Source: Gloeophyllum trabeum ATCC 11539
Taxonomy: Eukaryota; Basidiomycota; Agaricomycetes; Gloeophyllales; Gloeophyllaceae
Assembly (NCBI RefSeq): GCF_000344685.1
Contig: NW_006920416.1
Coordinates: 1,049,249-1,113,248, forward strand
Direction: 5' to 3'
Length of the DNA stretch: 64,000 bases
Shown: positions 36,109 to 46,766 of the stretch, piece by piece
Layout of the letters: each line of letters starts with the position of its first letter
How positions within the stretch are numbered: the first letter of the stretch is position 1
The notes under the pieces: generated by a model
Told to the model about the DNA's origin: nothing
Database searches by the model: none
Seen by the model: the letters and a program-made list of their open reading frames with translations, nothing else
Translations under genes and position numbers: made by a program

Positions 36109-38577
36109 CTAGTCGTCTCCTAGATACGCGATGGACGCAGGACTCCTGATAACCGAGCTGAAGAAAACTGGTGATCAAGAGGAAGAGAGAGGCACTTACC
36201 TCCTTTCTTTGCCCTGGAGAAAACGAACAGGTGAATTGATCATAAGTAATCATGAAGGGATGGCATTGAGGGTGGTACTGACATTCTCCGTCCAGGCAAT
36301 TTGAGCCTTGAGCTCCGTGAGCCCAAACTGCAGTACAATCTTGAAGTCAAATCTATAATATCTGCGCTTTTTAGGGCCTTTCGGGGGCAGCTTCTGCGCA
36401 ATTTCAGACACGTCGGCAGATACAGTGCAGAGTGTATGGTAGGATGCTGGAACAGTAGTCAAGTACTGTTTCCTATGCAAATACTCTGCTATGCTCACCG
36501 AAATCGACATCCGTCCATTTGGGCTGAGTTACATTACCATTGTAGGTGACGATGTCTGTCTCAACTCGCGTGGGGCGCTCACTCAACTCCCTGAAGAAAT
36601 GCGATTCATACTCTTGTCCTGCATCCACGGTGCTTCCCTAGAAATCATCCAAATCTCAGGAGTCAGCAAGTCATCCAGATAAGATGGCGTACTTTCGAGA
36701 CTATGTTGTGAAATGCGCATCGAACCATGCGCACCCCAGAAAGGGACAAGTAAGTTTCTCCGAATCGCCGTACATGCTCCCCCTCTGTAGAATCATAGTT
36801 TCTAATGCCCTTGATACCATACGTCATCCGGACCACGCGGGTTGAGACGGCCTGATCCATGAAGAAACTGACGGCACCATCAGCGACGGCTTTGTTTCTG
36901 CAAGCGTACATAACAGTGTCAATACTATGATAACTTTGACGTGAGGGGCTCGGACGATTGGGTGTACACTCACGTGTAGCCATCAGGGCGAGAGATCTCG
37001 ATGCCAGTGCCTGCTAGCTTCGTGCGCAGTGTATTGAACAAATAGTCGCTGGCAGCGAAACCTCCGACAAAGAAAACCGTCTGTCACTATCCTCAGCACA
37101 GAGCCTATGGAGTAGCACGAGACGTACTTTGATATCACCCCCGGCTTGCCGCTGTTCTCGGATAGCCTCGAGTATGGCGTCCAAAGAGGGGCCGAAAAAA
37201 TCGGCCACGTCTTCGCTATCCGGCAAGGTAGGTCGTAAATAGCGAAACCCATCACATGAATTATATACATACCCAGACAGCTTCAGGACACCCCTCGAGA
37301 TTCCGAACTCCGGTTCATTGTCGCTCCGCGTCCCAAACTTGATATGTGCAGGCTCGCTGGACGACTTGAATCTACGTTTCACGCCTTCCTCGAAACGTTG
37401 CACTATCGTTTGAATGTCCTGCGGATCATCATAGATGGAGCCCTTGAGCTTATCTGTTCATACCGGTAAGACGAGTGACAAATATTCAGATCAGCTAATC
37501 CTACCGTATAAGAAGGTCGATGCCCTTTGGTTGACGAATATCGAGCCTTGCAGACGACCTGGGTTCCGCACCGGTTAGCTCTACGAATGGACGACAAGGC
37601 CATCACCAGTCCGTACAGCCGGGCGAAGCGACTTCCTCTACTTTCATCGGCCGTACCTCCTTGATTAGGTAGGAGCTAAGGTCAATGGTCCCACCTCCTG
37701 CATCCACAATCATGATCTTATTACCGGCCTACGTAGTTTCATCAGTGGGATTCGCAATACCATGATAACTGAAGCAAACCTTCATCTTCTCGGCGGACAG
37801 TCCATTCTCGAGGCAGTAATGAAGACTGGCTTCTCCCTCAGTCACGAACTGTATCCTGTCGCAAGCCGCATCCATGTTCTTCACAAGCCCGGCTTGCACC
37901 GCAGCCTTGCGCATCTTCTGCTGCTGCAAGCCACCCCAGCCGTTTGGGTGGCCCATCACAAAATGAATGCTACCTTCTAATGACTCGAGGAGTGTCTCGC
38001 CGGCGCCGTGTGCCGTACTAATATAGTCCTTCGCACACTTGAACAGGTATGAGAGGAAGTCGGCGAATACATCCATTACTGTCTTGTTCGCAGGCAACGG
38101 GGGAATACTGTAATCTGTGATGTGGGCTGCATTCATCTCCTTCGGTCGCAAATGGAGCTTAAACCTGAACATGTGAGGCTAAAACTGACAGTGAGGAGAA
38201 TTGGTTTCATGAATTCCTTACCATTCGACTCTTATCCAGTTGTTATCCTCGGCTTCCCGGCTTTCAAGCATCTCGAACAGATTTTCCGCTTCTTGGCCGA
38301 CCGCTTGGACAACGCCATTGGCATCATAGTATAGGACCGACGGAACCTTGGAATCCCCTCCGGAATTCTTCTGGCCGGGATATCTGAGCTTGGAATCAAC
38401 TGCAGCAACATGACAATGACACCGTGCTCCATACGTGGTTACCGTCCAGATCTGCGGAACAAGACCGGGGTCCAGGATACTGTACGACACCCCACTACAC
38501 GTCGTACCGATATCAAGAGCAATCACAAGTTTTCGCGTGGAACCGCGGTACGCCTGTCGAAGCTGAGAGTTCGCCAT
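36109..38577 (-). CDS. Hsp70-like (HSPA12-type) ATPase, copy 2
   Basis: It is a paralogue of 29213-31679 with matching exon layout. ATG 38577 opens MANSQLRQAYRGSTRK. Nucleotide-binding motifs are ALDIGTTCSGVSYSILDPG (phosphate 1), IVDAGGGTIDLSSY (phosphate 2) and VFFVGGFAASDYLFNTLR (adenosine; joined across a splice near 37075). The shared signatures FVMGHPNGWGG, QFVTEGEASLHYCLENGL and KPKGPKKRRYYRFDF-type beta segments near the C terminus are present; the last residues are SPASIAYLGDD. Exon 1 ends with a GTATGG donor after TVTT, the same place as in copy 1. No disruption was found, so both copies appear functional. It diverges from the coiled-coil gene at 38824 across 246 bp. Confidence 0.88.
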
Positions 38578-38823
38578 AGCAGGTAGGGAGGGAGCGACTC
38601 TACCTTCCAAGGTTCGACGGGGACGCCTTATCGTTCATTCTGCGAAGCGCTGCCGTGAACTTGCCTCATGGCGAGTATATACAGGGCCCCGTATCGGGCT
38701 TCGAGGCAGCATCCGCAGCTCTGAATGTAAAGTTGGACCGAGGACATGGATAGGCGCATTCTATTACCACATACAGCGTGATGTTCATATAACCCCTCGG
38801 CTTAATGGTATTCTGACCGAATC
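38578..38823. promoter_or_regulatory. Divergent promoter, unit 2
   Basis: This 246-bp region is shared by the second Hsp70-like and coiled-coil genes. CTTCGAGGCAGCATCCGCAG at 38699-38718 matches 19 of 20 bases of the unit-1 motif. TATATACAG lies near 38677, a possible TATA element. Confidence 0.65.
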
Positions 38824-40317
38824 TTGAAAGACATGCCATGCATTCTCGCCTGTGACCACGGACTCGACACTTGGACTGCAGGTATCGCTGCAATCGTTGT
38901 AATGGGCTTCTTTGACGTTTTGCAATTTGGGACGAGGCACATTTCAGACGAAAGCGCGCCGGTAGCGAGAGAGCGACAGACGCACACAGTAGTGAAGGCA
39001 AGTCGATCCTTAGAAGACTTGAAGGGAGATGATAGGAAGTGGCGGGGGCACCTGGCCAACAAGAACAGAGAAGTCGAGAATGAGATGCGTCAGCGAGACG
39101 AGCACTGGAAAGCGCGACTGGACGAGGCGCAGCGGCGCGCCGACGGATTGAAAGCTGCTCTTGCCCAGCGGAATCGGTCCTTCGAAGAACTCCAGGCGCG
39201 GTATGCATCGCTGGAACGGCAATGGCAAGACCAAGCGAAGCTACTCACAGCCCGCACAGCCGAATCGCAGGCCGCGCAGACGTTCCTCACGAAGGCAGAT
39301 ACATTATCGGTGGCAGAGGTCAGGAGCATGGTTGGCGATCTGAACACGGATATATTCCAGACCGCTGCCAAATTAGCGGAGCTCGTTGATCTGAGCATTC
39401 GAGCGGGGGGATTAGGAGCGGAAGCACAGAGCGCGCAGGCTGTCCTGCAGCGATGGCTGGCGAAGGACCTGTACGACGCTCTGGCTACGACTCAGGACAT
39501 ATCAATCCTGCAAATTGCGATCCAAGGCGTCATATGCGGTTGCTGCAGGGAGATAATCAGCAGGTGGCCATGCTCGCGCTCACAGAGTAAAGGGGTCAAG
39601 GAGGGTCGGGAATGCCGCGCCATTTACGACACCATCAGAGCACATGGTCTGTGTCCTTGTCATCTCTACACTCGAACATACCTGATATTACGCGCAATAG
39701 AGGTCCAAGCTGTCGCAGGACGTTGGCGCTCCTTGGCTCGAGGACACATGAGACAGTGGGATGAAGGCGGTCAGGCGGAATATGACCACTATCTTCCTCT
39801 CGTCACGTCGGACGTACTGCAGGTATACGCGTTGACCGGATGCGTCAGCCTTGAAGCCCTCAGTTCGACAAAAGGGACGGTATTTAAGAGCCTCAGCGAG
39901 ATAATCCGATTCGCGCTTCGCATACGGAACACACTTGGGGAGGAGATCACGTCCTGCGATTTGGAAGTGGTAACAGCTCCTCAAGGCCAGCCGTTCAATC
40001 CCCAGTGCATGGATGAGGACGGCGGAGATGAGTCTGGGCAGCAGGATTACTCGAGCGATACCCAGGTCCTCTGTACCACGCAGCTTGGTCTGTCGCGTAC
40101 AGAAAGCGTCAGTTCGGGTGGCAAAAAGTATCAACACCGTGGAGAAATAGTCACAAACTGCAAGGTCGCCCTCTCCTCGTTCTTGCAACCTGCAGAGGTG
40201 CCAGCCCGAGCTCTGAGAGATGAGAGAAGACGTCGGAGAGAGAACAGGGCCCAGCGTTCCGACAAGACATCCGAGAGTATGAGTGCGTCTAGCAAGGGAC
40301 CCAGGAGGACCGAATAA
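38824..40317 (+). CDS. Coiled-coil protein with N-terminal hydrophobic helix, copy 2
   Basis: Paralogue of 31970-33417. The likely model is 38824-39646 plus 39701-40317 (479 aa), splicing a 54-bp phase-1 intron at exactly the position used by both paralogues. Because 54 is a multiple of three and the intron has no stop, an unspliced 497-aa form is also open. Features: hydrophobic helix TAGIAAIVVMGFFDVLQFG near residues 16-34, coiled coil about 50-160, then VGDLNTDIFQTAAKLAE, IQGVICGCCREI, VAGRWRSLARG, LGEEITSCDLEV, PQCMDEDGGD and LCTTQLGLSRTE, and a basic Arg-rich C terminus. Divergence from copy 1 is greatest in the N terminus and coiled coil. Function unknown. Confidence 0.85.
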   Translation: MKDMPCILACDHGLDTWTAGIAAIVVMGFFDVLQFGTRHISDESAPVARERQTHTVVKASRSLEDLKGDDRKWRGHLANKNREVENEMRQRDEHWKARLDEAQRRADGLKAALAQRNRSFEELQARYASLERQWQDQAKLLTARTAESQAAQTFLTKADTLSVAEVRSMVGDLNTDIFQTAAKLAELVDLSIRAGGLGAEAQSAQAVLQRWLAKDLYDALATTQDISILQIAIQGVICGCCREIISRWPCSRSQSKGVKEGRECRAIYDTIRAHGLCPCHLYTRTYLILRAIEVQAVAGRWRSLARGHMRQWDEGGQAEYDHYLPLVTSDVLQVYALTGCVSLEALSSTKGTVFKSLSEIIRFALRIRNTLGEEITSCDLEVVTAPQGQPFNPQCMDEDGGDESGQQDYSSDTQVLCTTQLGLSRTESVSSGGKKYQHRGEIVTNCKVALSSFLQPAEVPARALRDERRRRRENRAQRSDKTSESMSASSKGPRRTE

Positions 40318-40788
40318 GCTCCCCACAACAGAATCTGACTGTTGCAGTAGCGTATGGACTTCTCCCAACGCCTATATCCAGAATTATTCCTCATATCTTG
40401 TCATACCATGGATGGGTGTTCATGCACATGGTATAATAGCGGTATTATGAACCGTCCCGATAGAGTTGCTGCTTGGGCCCCTACGCCGCTCCAAATCGTT
40501 TTTGTTTCCAGACGCGACATGTTCAATGAGCCTCAGGCTGCCCCGCATAAATATAACCGCATGCATAGCTCGTCGTCGTCGCCACAAGTGCTGCTGCGGT
40601 ATTCGCTCTGTGACTTCAAATGTCGTCAGGTTGCCCAGGAATTAGCCTGGACTCATCGGCATCAAGTTGTCCTGTCGTCCTGTCCGTTTGAAGTCTTTAG
40701 ACTCGGGCGCATCACTTTTGCCTTCCGGACCTGCTCTGGTTGGGATTCAATCCTAGGCCTGTCGCTGCCACAGACCAGTGGGGAGGCG

Positions 40789-41268
40789 CAATTCCGGGTC
40801 GCGCGGCGAGTTGTTTGCATCTGTTTGGACTCTGCAAGAAAGTGGTCGCAAATCCCCCGCCTTCATAGAGCCTGCCGCATGTTGAAATCACGCATATTAA
40901 ATGTACCGGCAGGGATGTCATGATACAGAAGATGCAACGTTGGTTCTGAATTTCCGAATTTCCCAACATCAAGTTCATTAGATAGAGGTAATGAGACCGC
41001 AAGTACATTTAACAAAAATGTACAACCAACATTGCATCCGCTCGTTGATATAGATTAACTTTTATGAATCAAGTGACGCGTGAATATGAACGTAGCACGC
41101 CGTAGGTTTTCTGGCAGTAAAGAGCAATTAACGACGCGTCCGAACGCGTCGCGGACGTGACAAGCTGTGACACCATCGCAAAAAGTGTCACACCAAATAT
41201 CCTGGTCACTGTCCGGGCTCTCCTCCAGCAGCAGAAGCAGGTCCCTTCCCCTGTGTTAGAACTGCAAA
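40789..41268. repeat. 480-bp direct repeat, left copy (gap flank)
   Basis: It is identical over 480 bp to 41662-42141. It begins CAATTCCGGGTCGCGCGGCG and ends at the N run. Its true left end cannot be told because the other copy starts at the gap. Confidence 0.95.
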
Positions 41269-41269
41269 A

Positions 41270-41661
41270 NNNNNNNNNNNNNNNNNNNNNNNNNNNNNNN
41301 NNNNNNNNNNNNNNNNNNNNNNNNNNNNNNNNNNNNNNNNNNNNNNNNNNNNNNNNNNNNNNNNNNNNNNNNNNNNNNNNNNNNNNNNNNNNNNNNNNNN
41401 NNNNNNNNNNNNNNNNNNNNNNNNNNNNNNNNNNNNNNNNNNNNNNNNNNNNNNNNNNNNNNNNNNNNNNNNNNNNNNNNNNNNNNNNNNNNNNNNNNNN
41501 NNNNNNNNNNNNNNNNNNNNNNNNNNNNNNNNNNNNNNNNNNNNNNNNNNNNNNNNNNNNNNNNNNNNNNNNNNNNNNNNNNNNNNNNNNNNNNNNNNNN
41601 NNNNNNNNNNNNNNNNNNNNNNNNNNNNNNNNNNNNNNNNNNNNNNNNNNNNNNNNNNNNN
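41270..41661. other. Assembly gap (392 N)
   Basis: An unbroken run of N. The size may be an estimate by the assembler. Confidence 0.99.
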
Positions 41662-42141
41662 CAATTCCGGGTCGCGCGGCGAGTTGTTTGCATCTGTTTG
41701 GACTCTGCAAGAAAGTGGTCGCAAATCCCCCGCCTTCATAGAGCCTGCCGCATGTTGAAATCACGCATATTAAATGTACCGGCAGGGATGTCATGATACA
41801 GAAGATGCAACGTTGGTTCTGAATTTCCGAATTTCCCAACATCAAGTTCATTAGATAGAGGTAATGAGACCGCAAGTACATTTAACAAAAATGTACAACC
41901 AACATTGCATCCGCTCGTTGATATAGATTAACTTTTATGAATCAAGTGACGCGTGAATATGAACGTAGCACGCCGTAGGTTTTCTGGCAGTAAAGAGCAA
42001 TTAACGACGCGTCCGAACGCGTCGCGGACGTGACAAGCTGTGACACCATCGCAAAAAGTGTCACACCAAATATCCTGGTCACTGTCCGGGCTCTCCTCCA
42101 GCAGCAGAAGCAGGTCCCTTCCCCTGTGTTAGAACTGCAAA
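41662..42141. repeat. 480-bp direct repeat, right copy (gap flank)
   Basis: Identical to 40789-41268 in the same orientation, offset 873 bp. It starts directly at the gap edge. Confidence 0.95.
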
Positions 42142-42814
42142 CTCAACATAGTGCATGAGATATATATTCAACCTTTTACAGCTGTGATCCAGTACTTGCT
42201 TTGTCCGCTAATTACACAGACTTGTGCTTCCTGGAAATCAAGCTCATCTGCATCAAGGACAGGGAATGCACCCACTGGTGTGCACATAGATATGTTCCAA
42301 ATGTTTCTGAAGACAATACATAACTTCCCTAAGCACTCTTTTGCCGACCTCGGTCATATTGACCATCATTTCATCCCGATGGTGGACAGCTCAGGAATAA
42401 GAAGAGACAAACATGTTTATATCTACTGTAATGGTAGAATACCTTTCTTGCTGGTTTAAAATAGTGATATACATTGCTCATGCATGCATAAGGTGAGAAT
42501 GGAGCAGAGAAACGCACAAGAATACGAGGGGATACTTGCAACCACCTTTCAGCCACAATCTGCTGACAAATCAACTCGCACCGGAACCGGGCGTTGCGCC
42601 TCCCCAAGACCAGTCAGAGGTTAAGTCGAAGTCGCTGGTGCCGCCGGAATAAACTCGGCATAGTTATCCCCGCACTCCTGTTCAACACTGACAGTGACTC
42701 GGAACGTTCAACGTCTCTGCTTGTCTTGTCCAGTCCAATGCCGACATAATATCATCAACCCTGGAGCAACGTAGAGAAGCATATTGAAGCTGTTTCGGTC
42801 GATCTTCGCGAGCT

Positions 42815-44682
42815 ATGTCTTCGATTCTACGGGTTCGGATATCTACCTTCAGATATCAAACGTGCAAAACCTCTCCGCGACGTGCCTTGCATACACCGAC
42901 TTCGCAGCCCTTGATTCACATCCCAAAGAGCAACGTCTATCGTTTCGATGACACAAAGGGGACCTCTCCGCTCTTCCGCGACCTCCAGTGGACGGTGCGC
43001 GACGGCGAGAGCTGGGCCGTCGTCGGCGCTGGTTCAGGCGAGAAGACCGCACTGCTCGAGGTGAGTGCAGCATGTCTTTCAAATCCTCCGATACAATAGC
43101 AACACTGCTAATCGGTAGGTTCTAGACGGGCGCTACCGTCTCAAGCCGCCCCCGCATGGCGGCCTCTTCCCCTTCCTCTCGTCCTACAGACCCAACGCAG
43201 TCTCCCTCGTCTCCTTCGCGCACCGCCCGCGCGCCGCGGGCGGTCAGTTCTACGACTACACTGCCCGCTATGGATCCGTGTGGGAGGAGGACAAGATAAC
43301 GCTCCGGCAGAGCATGTTCCCGGAGACGCTCCCCGAGTTTGCGCGGCGCGATAACCAGCACGCGGTGGAGATGACGGACGAGGACAAGGAGCTCTTTGAC
43401 GAGCTCGTGCGGAAACTGGACCTGGGCGGGCTGCTGGACCTCCCGCTTATCGCGTTGAGTAATGGGCAGACGCGGAAGGCGCGGATATTGAAAGCGCTGC
43501 TTGCGAGGCCGGAGCTGATGCTTCTGGACGAACCACTGAGTACGCCCTGCCGTATCGCACATGCGACGAATGCTGAACCACTATTTCTTAGCCGGAGTTG
43601 ACGCTGCGACGCGCCCGCTTCTCATCGACATCTTCCACTCACTACACATTTCTCGCAATCCCCGCATCATCCTCGGACTCCGGAAACAGGACCCCGTCCC
43701 CGAATGGATCACCCACGTCGCCGCGGTCCAAGGCGGATCAGTGACCACGGGCCTTAAGAACGAAATTCTCGCCGAATTCAACAAGGACGCAGGCACGCAG
43801 GTCGCACCTACCACTCGGGACGATCGGTGGCGCGCTGTTGTCCCGAGAGCACAGCGCCCGGTGCTTGTCCACATGCAAAACGTCAACGTCAGGTATCATG
43901 AACGGCATGTACGGCTCTAGCCCACTTCTTGAAATTCAGGCAGATGTCTCATCTTCGCCGCCTAGGTCCTCAAGGACATAAACTGGAAAATCCACGCCGG
44001 CGACCGGTGGCATCTCCAAGGCCCCAACGGTGAGCCCGTACACGTCTTTACCATGAGAATTCAACCTTATCTATGCCCTGCCACAGGCTCCGGGAAAACG
44101 ACCCTGCTCTCCCTCCTCACCGGCGAGCATCCGCAATCGTACACCCAGCGCCCGCCCCACTCCTCGCTCACCCTCTTCGGCCGCGCGCGCGCACAGCACG
44201 CAACGACGCAGCTCGCAGGCCGCGTCGGCGTCGTCTCGCCCGAGCTGTACAACGCCTTCCCGCGGCGGCGCGCGCTGAGCGTGCGCGAGGCGGTCGGCAC
44301 GGGGTTCCGCGGGACGTTCGTGCCCGGCGCGCTGAGCGCGGCGGAGGACGAGCGGGTGCGCGAGGTGGTCGCGGCGCTCGCGCCGCGCGGGGCGTTTGCG
44401 GAGAGGAGCTTTGCGGACCTGTCCGCGGGCGAGCAGGGCGTCGTCCTGCTCATGCGCGCGCTGGTCGGCCGGCCGCCGCTCGTCATCCTGGACGAGGTGT
44501 GGGCGGGGATGGACGGGGCGATGATCGAGGCTGCGCGGCGGTACCTCAGGAATGGCGGGGTGGGTGAGGAGCAGGCGGTGGTGGTGGTCACGCATTGGGA
44601 GGAGGAGGTCCCCTGGAGCCGGGAGGAGGAGGGTTTCCGACAGTTTCGGTTGCAGGACGGGACTGGGATAGAGGTCCACTGA
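42815..44682 (+). CDS. ABC ATPase with two nucleotide-binding domains, likely mitochondrial
   Basis: Exons 42815-43060, 43119-43539, 43592-43908, 43966-44029, 44087-44682 give 547 aa, all in frame. The N terminus is basic, Ser/Arg-rich and lacks acids (MSSILRVRISTFRYQT, SPRRALHT), like a mitochondrial presequence. There is no membrane domain, so it is a soluble ModF-like twin-ATPase rather than a transporter by itself. NBD1: degenerate Walker A GAGSGEKTALLE, signature LSNGQTRKARI, Walker B LMLLDEPLTGVD. NBD2: canonical Walker A GPNGSGKTTLLSLL, signature LSAGEQGVVLL, Walker B LVILDEVWAGMD, H-loop VVVTHWEEE. The third exon follows T/GVDAATRPL. Substrate unknown. The 3' end is much GC-richer than neighbouring genes. 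Confidence 0.9.
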
Positions 44683-45332
44683 AACTGGTCGTGAGTTTTT
44701 GGGGAGCTCTAGTGTGTACGATCCTTGCCGTCTAGACCAGGTTTCACGTCTGATTGTGTCTTACGATGTAAATACAGGATCCTAGACATACATTTGGCAT
44801 ACATACAGAGCGACGTGAAACCATGACAGTCTATTCCTAGCATATAGGCGTATTCTGGTTCTGTGCTTACCCTTTTTGTACGGCGTCCGTGTCCTTCAGT
44901 GAGACGCGGTGCATTTTGGCTTTTTGTTGAGTCTTTTTTCCAATTGGGACACGCCAGGTAAGTGCTATGACAGCCTTCCATCGAGCTAAATTGACATTTC
45001 ACAACCTAGAGCCCCAATCCAGAGGAAGTACACGAACTACCATTCAGAATAGTAGTGGTTCCATTAGCTTTCGCGAACCACTGTACTCACGCACGCCTTT
45101 GGCGTCGACGAAGACATGGGTCACGGGAAGATAAAGAACAAGGTGTGTCTAGTTCTCGGTTCCAAGCACAACTACACATTAGGGCTCGTACAATATTAAC
45201 ATAAGCATACAAACGTGGGTATATCATCACGTCTCAACGTCCTCCACGCCCGTGTATGTTCGTCAAGAAACGCATCATCGTCAACGGCCTTCGTTGGGGA
45301 AACTGGTGGGAAACGACCGGGCGACGGACTGC
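44683..45332. other. Intergenic, convergent
   Basis: This is the 3' flanks of the ABC ATPase gene and the small membrane-protein gene. No further gene recognised. Confidence 0.45.
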
Positions 45333-45693
45333 TTAGTACGCAGCGGTCGTCCCTGCTCCCCTGCGTCCTCCAAAATTGAAGCGATGTGTACCTGTGCGCC
45401 TCGATGAGCGACGTGCTGGCAGGCAGAAGTTGCAGCAGATGATGTCGAGGATGATGTCGATGATCGTGACAATGATCTGAACGCATCACAGTCATGAGTG
45501 TCTGCGAACGTTCGAAGGTAGAGGCTATGGTACTTACCGTTACGATCAGGGAAACGATGGTCATAAGGATGGAGGCAATGGCGGAGATGATGGCGTTAAT
45601 GGCACCACCGATAGCAGAGAATATGGCACCCTACATCGCAGCACGGTCGTCAGCACCGCTCGCCTTGCCAACACAACGAATAACACTCACCAT
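45333..45693 (-). CDS. Small hydrophobic membrane protein (79 aa)
   Basis: The model has three exons: 45691-45693 (ATG only), 45538-45630 and 45333-45476. The start codon is immediately followed by GTGAGT, and splicing yields M-GAIFSAIGGAINAIISAIA. The middle is strongly hydrophobic with Ile/Val-rich helices (LMTIVSLIVT, then IIVTIIDIILDII), followed by a Cys motif CCNFC and a basic tail rich in Arg, Gly and Thr (RRSSRRTGTHRF). Such tiny GAI-repeat membrane proteins with a start-codon-only exon are common in basidiomycetes, from memory, with no known function. The Ala/Gly/Ile periodicity suggests tightly packed helices. Splice signals at both introns are strong (GTGAGT, GTAAGT). Confidence 0.75.
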
Positions 45694-46766
45694 GATGATT
45701 ATTTGTTCGTAAAAAGCGTGTGTGGATGTCGTCTAAGAGGTGTGGTGTTACGAGTCGGTGAGGAAACCTCAGGGCAGGTGGTGTTTATATAGGAGAGGCG
45801 CGGGGTGATAGGGAGGCGGGTCTCCACCGAGTAGAGTTTGTATGACGTGAACGGGCTGGAGTACACAGGAAGCGTCCAGAGTTGGAATTTGCGTTTGCGG
45901 AGTCGCTGAGCCAGTCGTCCCTGCCATTCCGGGGCCGCCGGTGGGGACGATGCCGCCGGCTGGTTGCCTGCGGCGGCAAAGGATGCGATGTCGATAGCTC
46001 GAGGACGCCAACGTCGACGTGCACGGCGCTGAGGGACATGTCGCCACAGTTGGTCGGTGACGTCACACAGCACTACGTCATTGCAAGCTCGGATCTTCCG
46101 GACTTCTTCCGGAGGCGCTCCGTCCTCCTCTGGGTGCTGTTCTATCACTGACGTCCGGCTGACGCTGCTCTGTATCGAAAATTTCTTGCAACGCCTTTGC
46201 CAGCAGGCTCTTGACGTCTGCGATACCGCGCGCGCTGACTGCTTTGGCGTCAATATCCATGCAGTTGCTTGATCTGGCCCCGACTGATGGCGAGTCGTGT
46301 GAGGTTCCGGAGCCTTCACATCGGGAATACGCATGCCACGTGGTCACGTGGCCGAAGCGGACGGAAAAGCCAAGGGTATTTGGCCCTATTGTTTCTTTCA
46401 CTCTTTGGTATCGTGTCGCATGCGACGGTCTCTCTGTTTCATACTGGTCTACTGGCTTTCGTATAAAAGGGTGAGCGTTTGTACTGTACGACAGAGCACT
46501 ACGAATCGAGTACTGCTTACAACCGTCTTACTTCGACTCTGTGCGACGACCGAGTAACGTCACGCTATCCTCACATGCGGCGACTACTTACACGTCCAAA
46601 GCTTGTACATGTGAATTGCGACTCTAATCCTATGCAATGATAACTGACTACGGTTGCGAATGCAAGGTAACAAAATACAACACCTCCATAAGATGGAATG
46701 GATAAATAGGTTTAAGGAGAGTGCACTTGTACAACCCATAATTGATGAAGGTCCATGCGTGTTGGT
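45694..46766. other. Intergenic
   Basis: It holds the upstream region of the small membrane-protein gene and the 3' flank of the minus-strand membrane-protein gene. Several overlapping frames exist on both strands, but none has family resemblance or splice support. Confidence 0.45.

Larger units (their letters stand above)
40318..42814. other. Gene-poor stretch around an assembly gap
   Basis: No gene is supported outside the repeats and gap listed separately. The part from 42142 to 42814 is the 5' region of the ABC ATPase gene. Apparent long frames across the gap consist only of unknown residues. Confidence 0.6.

Noticed and set aside
41157..41881. Long open frames on both strands across the gap
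   Set aside because: They consist mainly of unknown residues from N bases and have no coding evidence.
40789..42141. Reading the gap flanks as LTRs of a retrotransposon
   Set aside because: There are no TG...CA ends, primer-binding site or target duplication, and the copies end exactly at the N run; an unmerged overlap is simpler.
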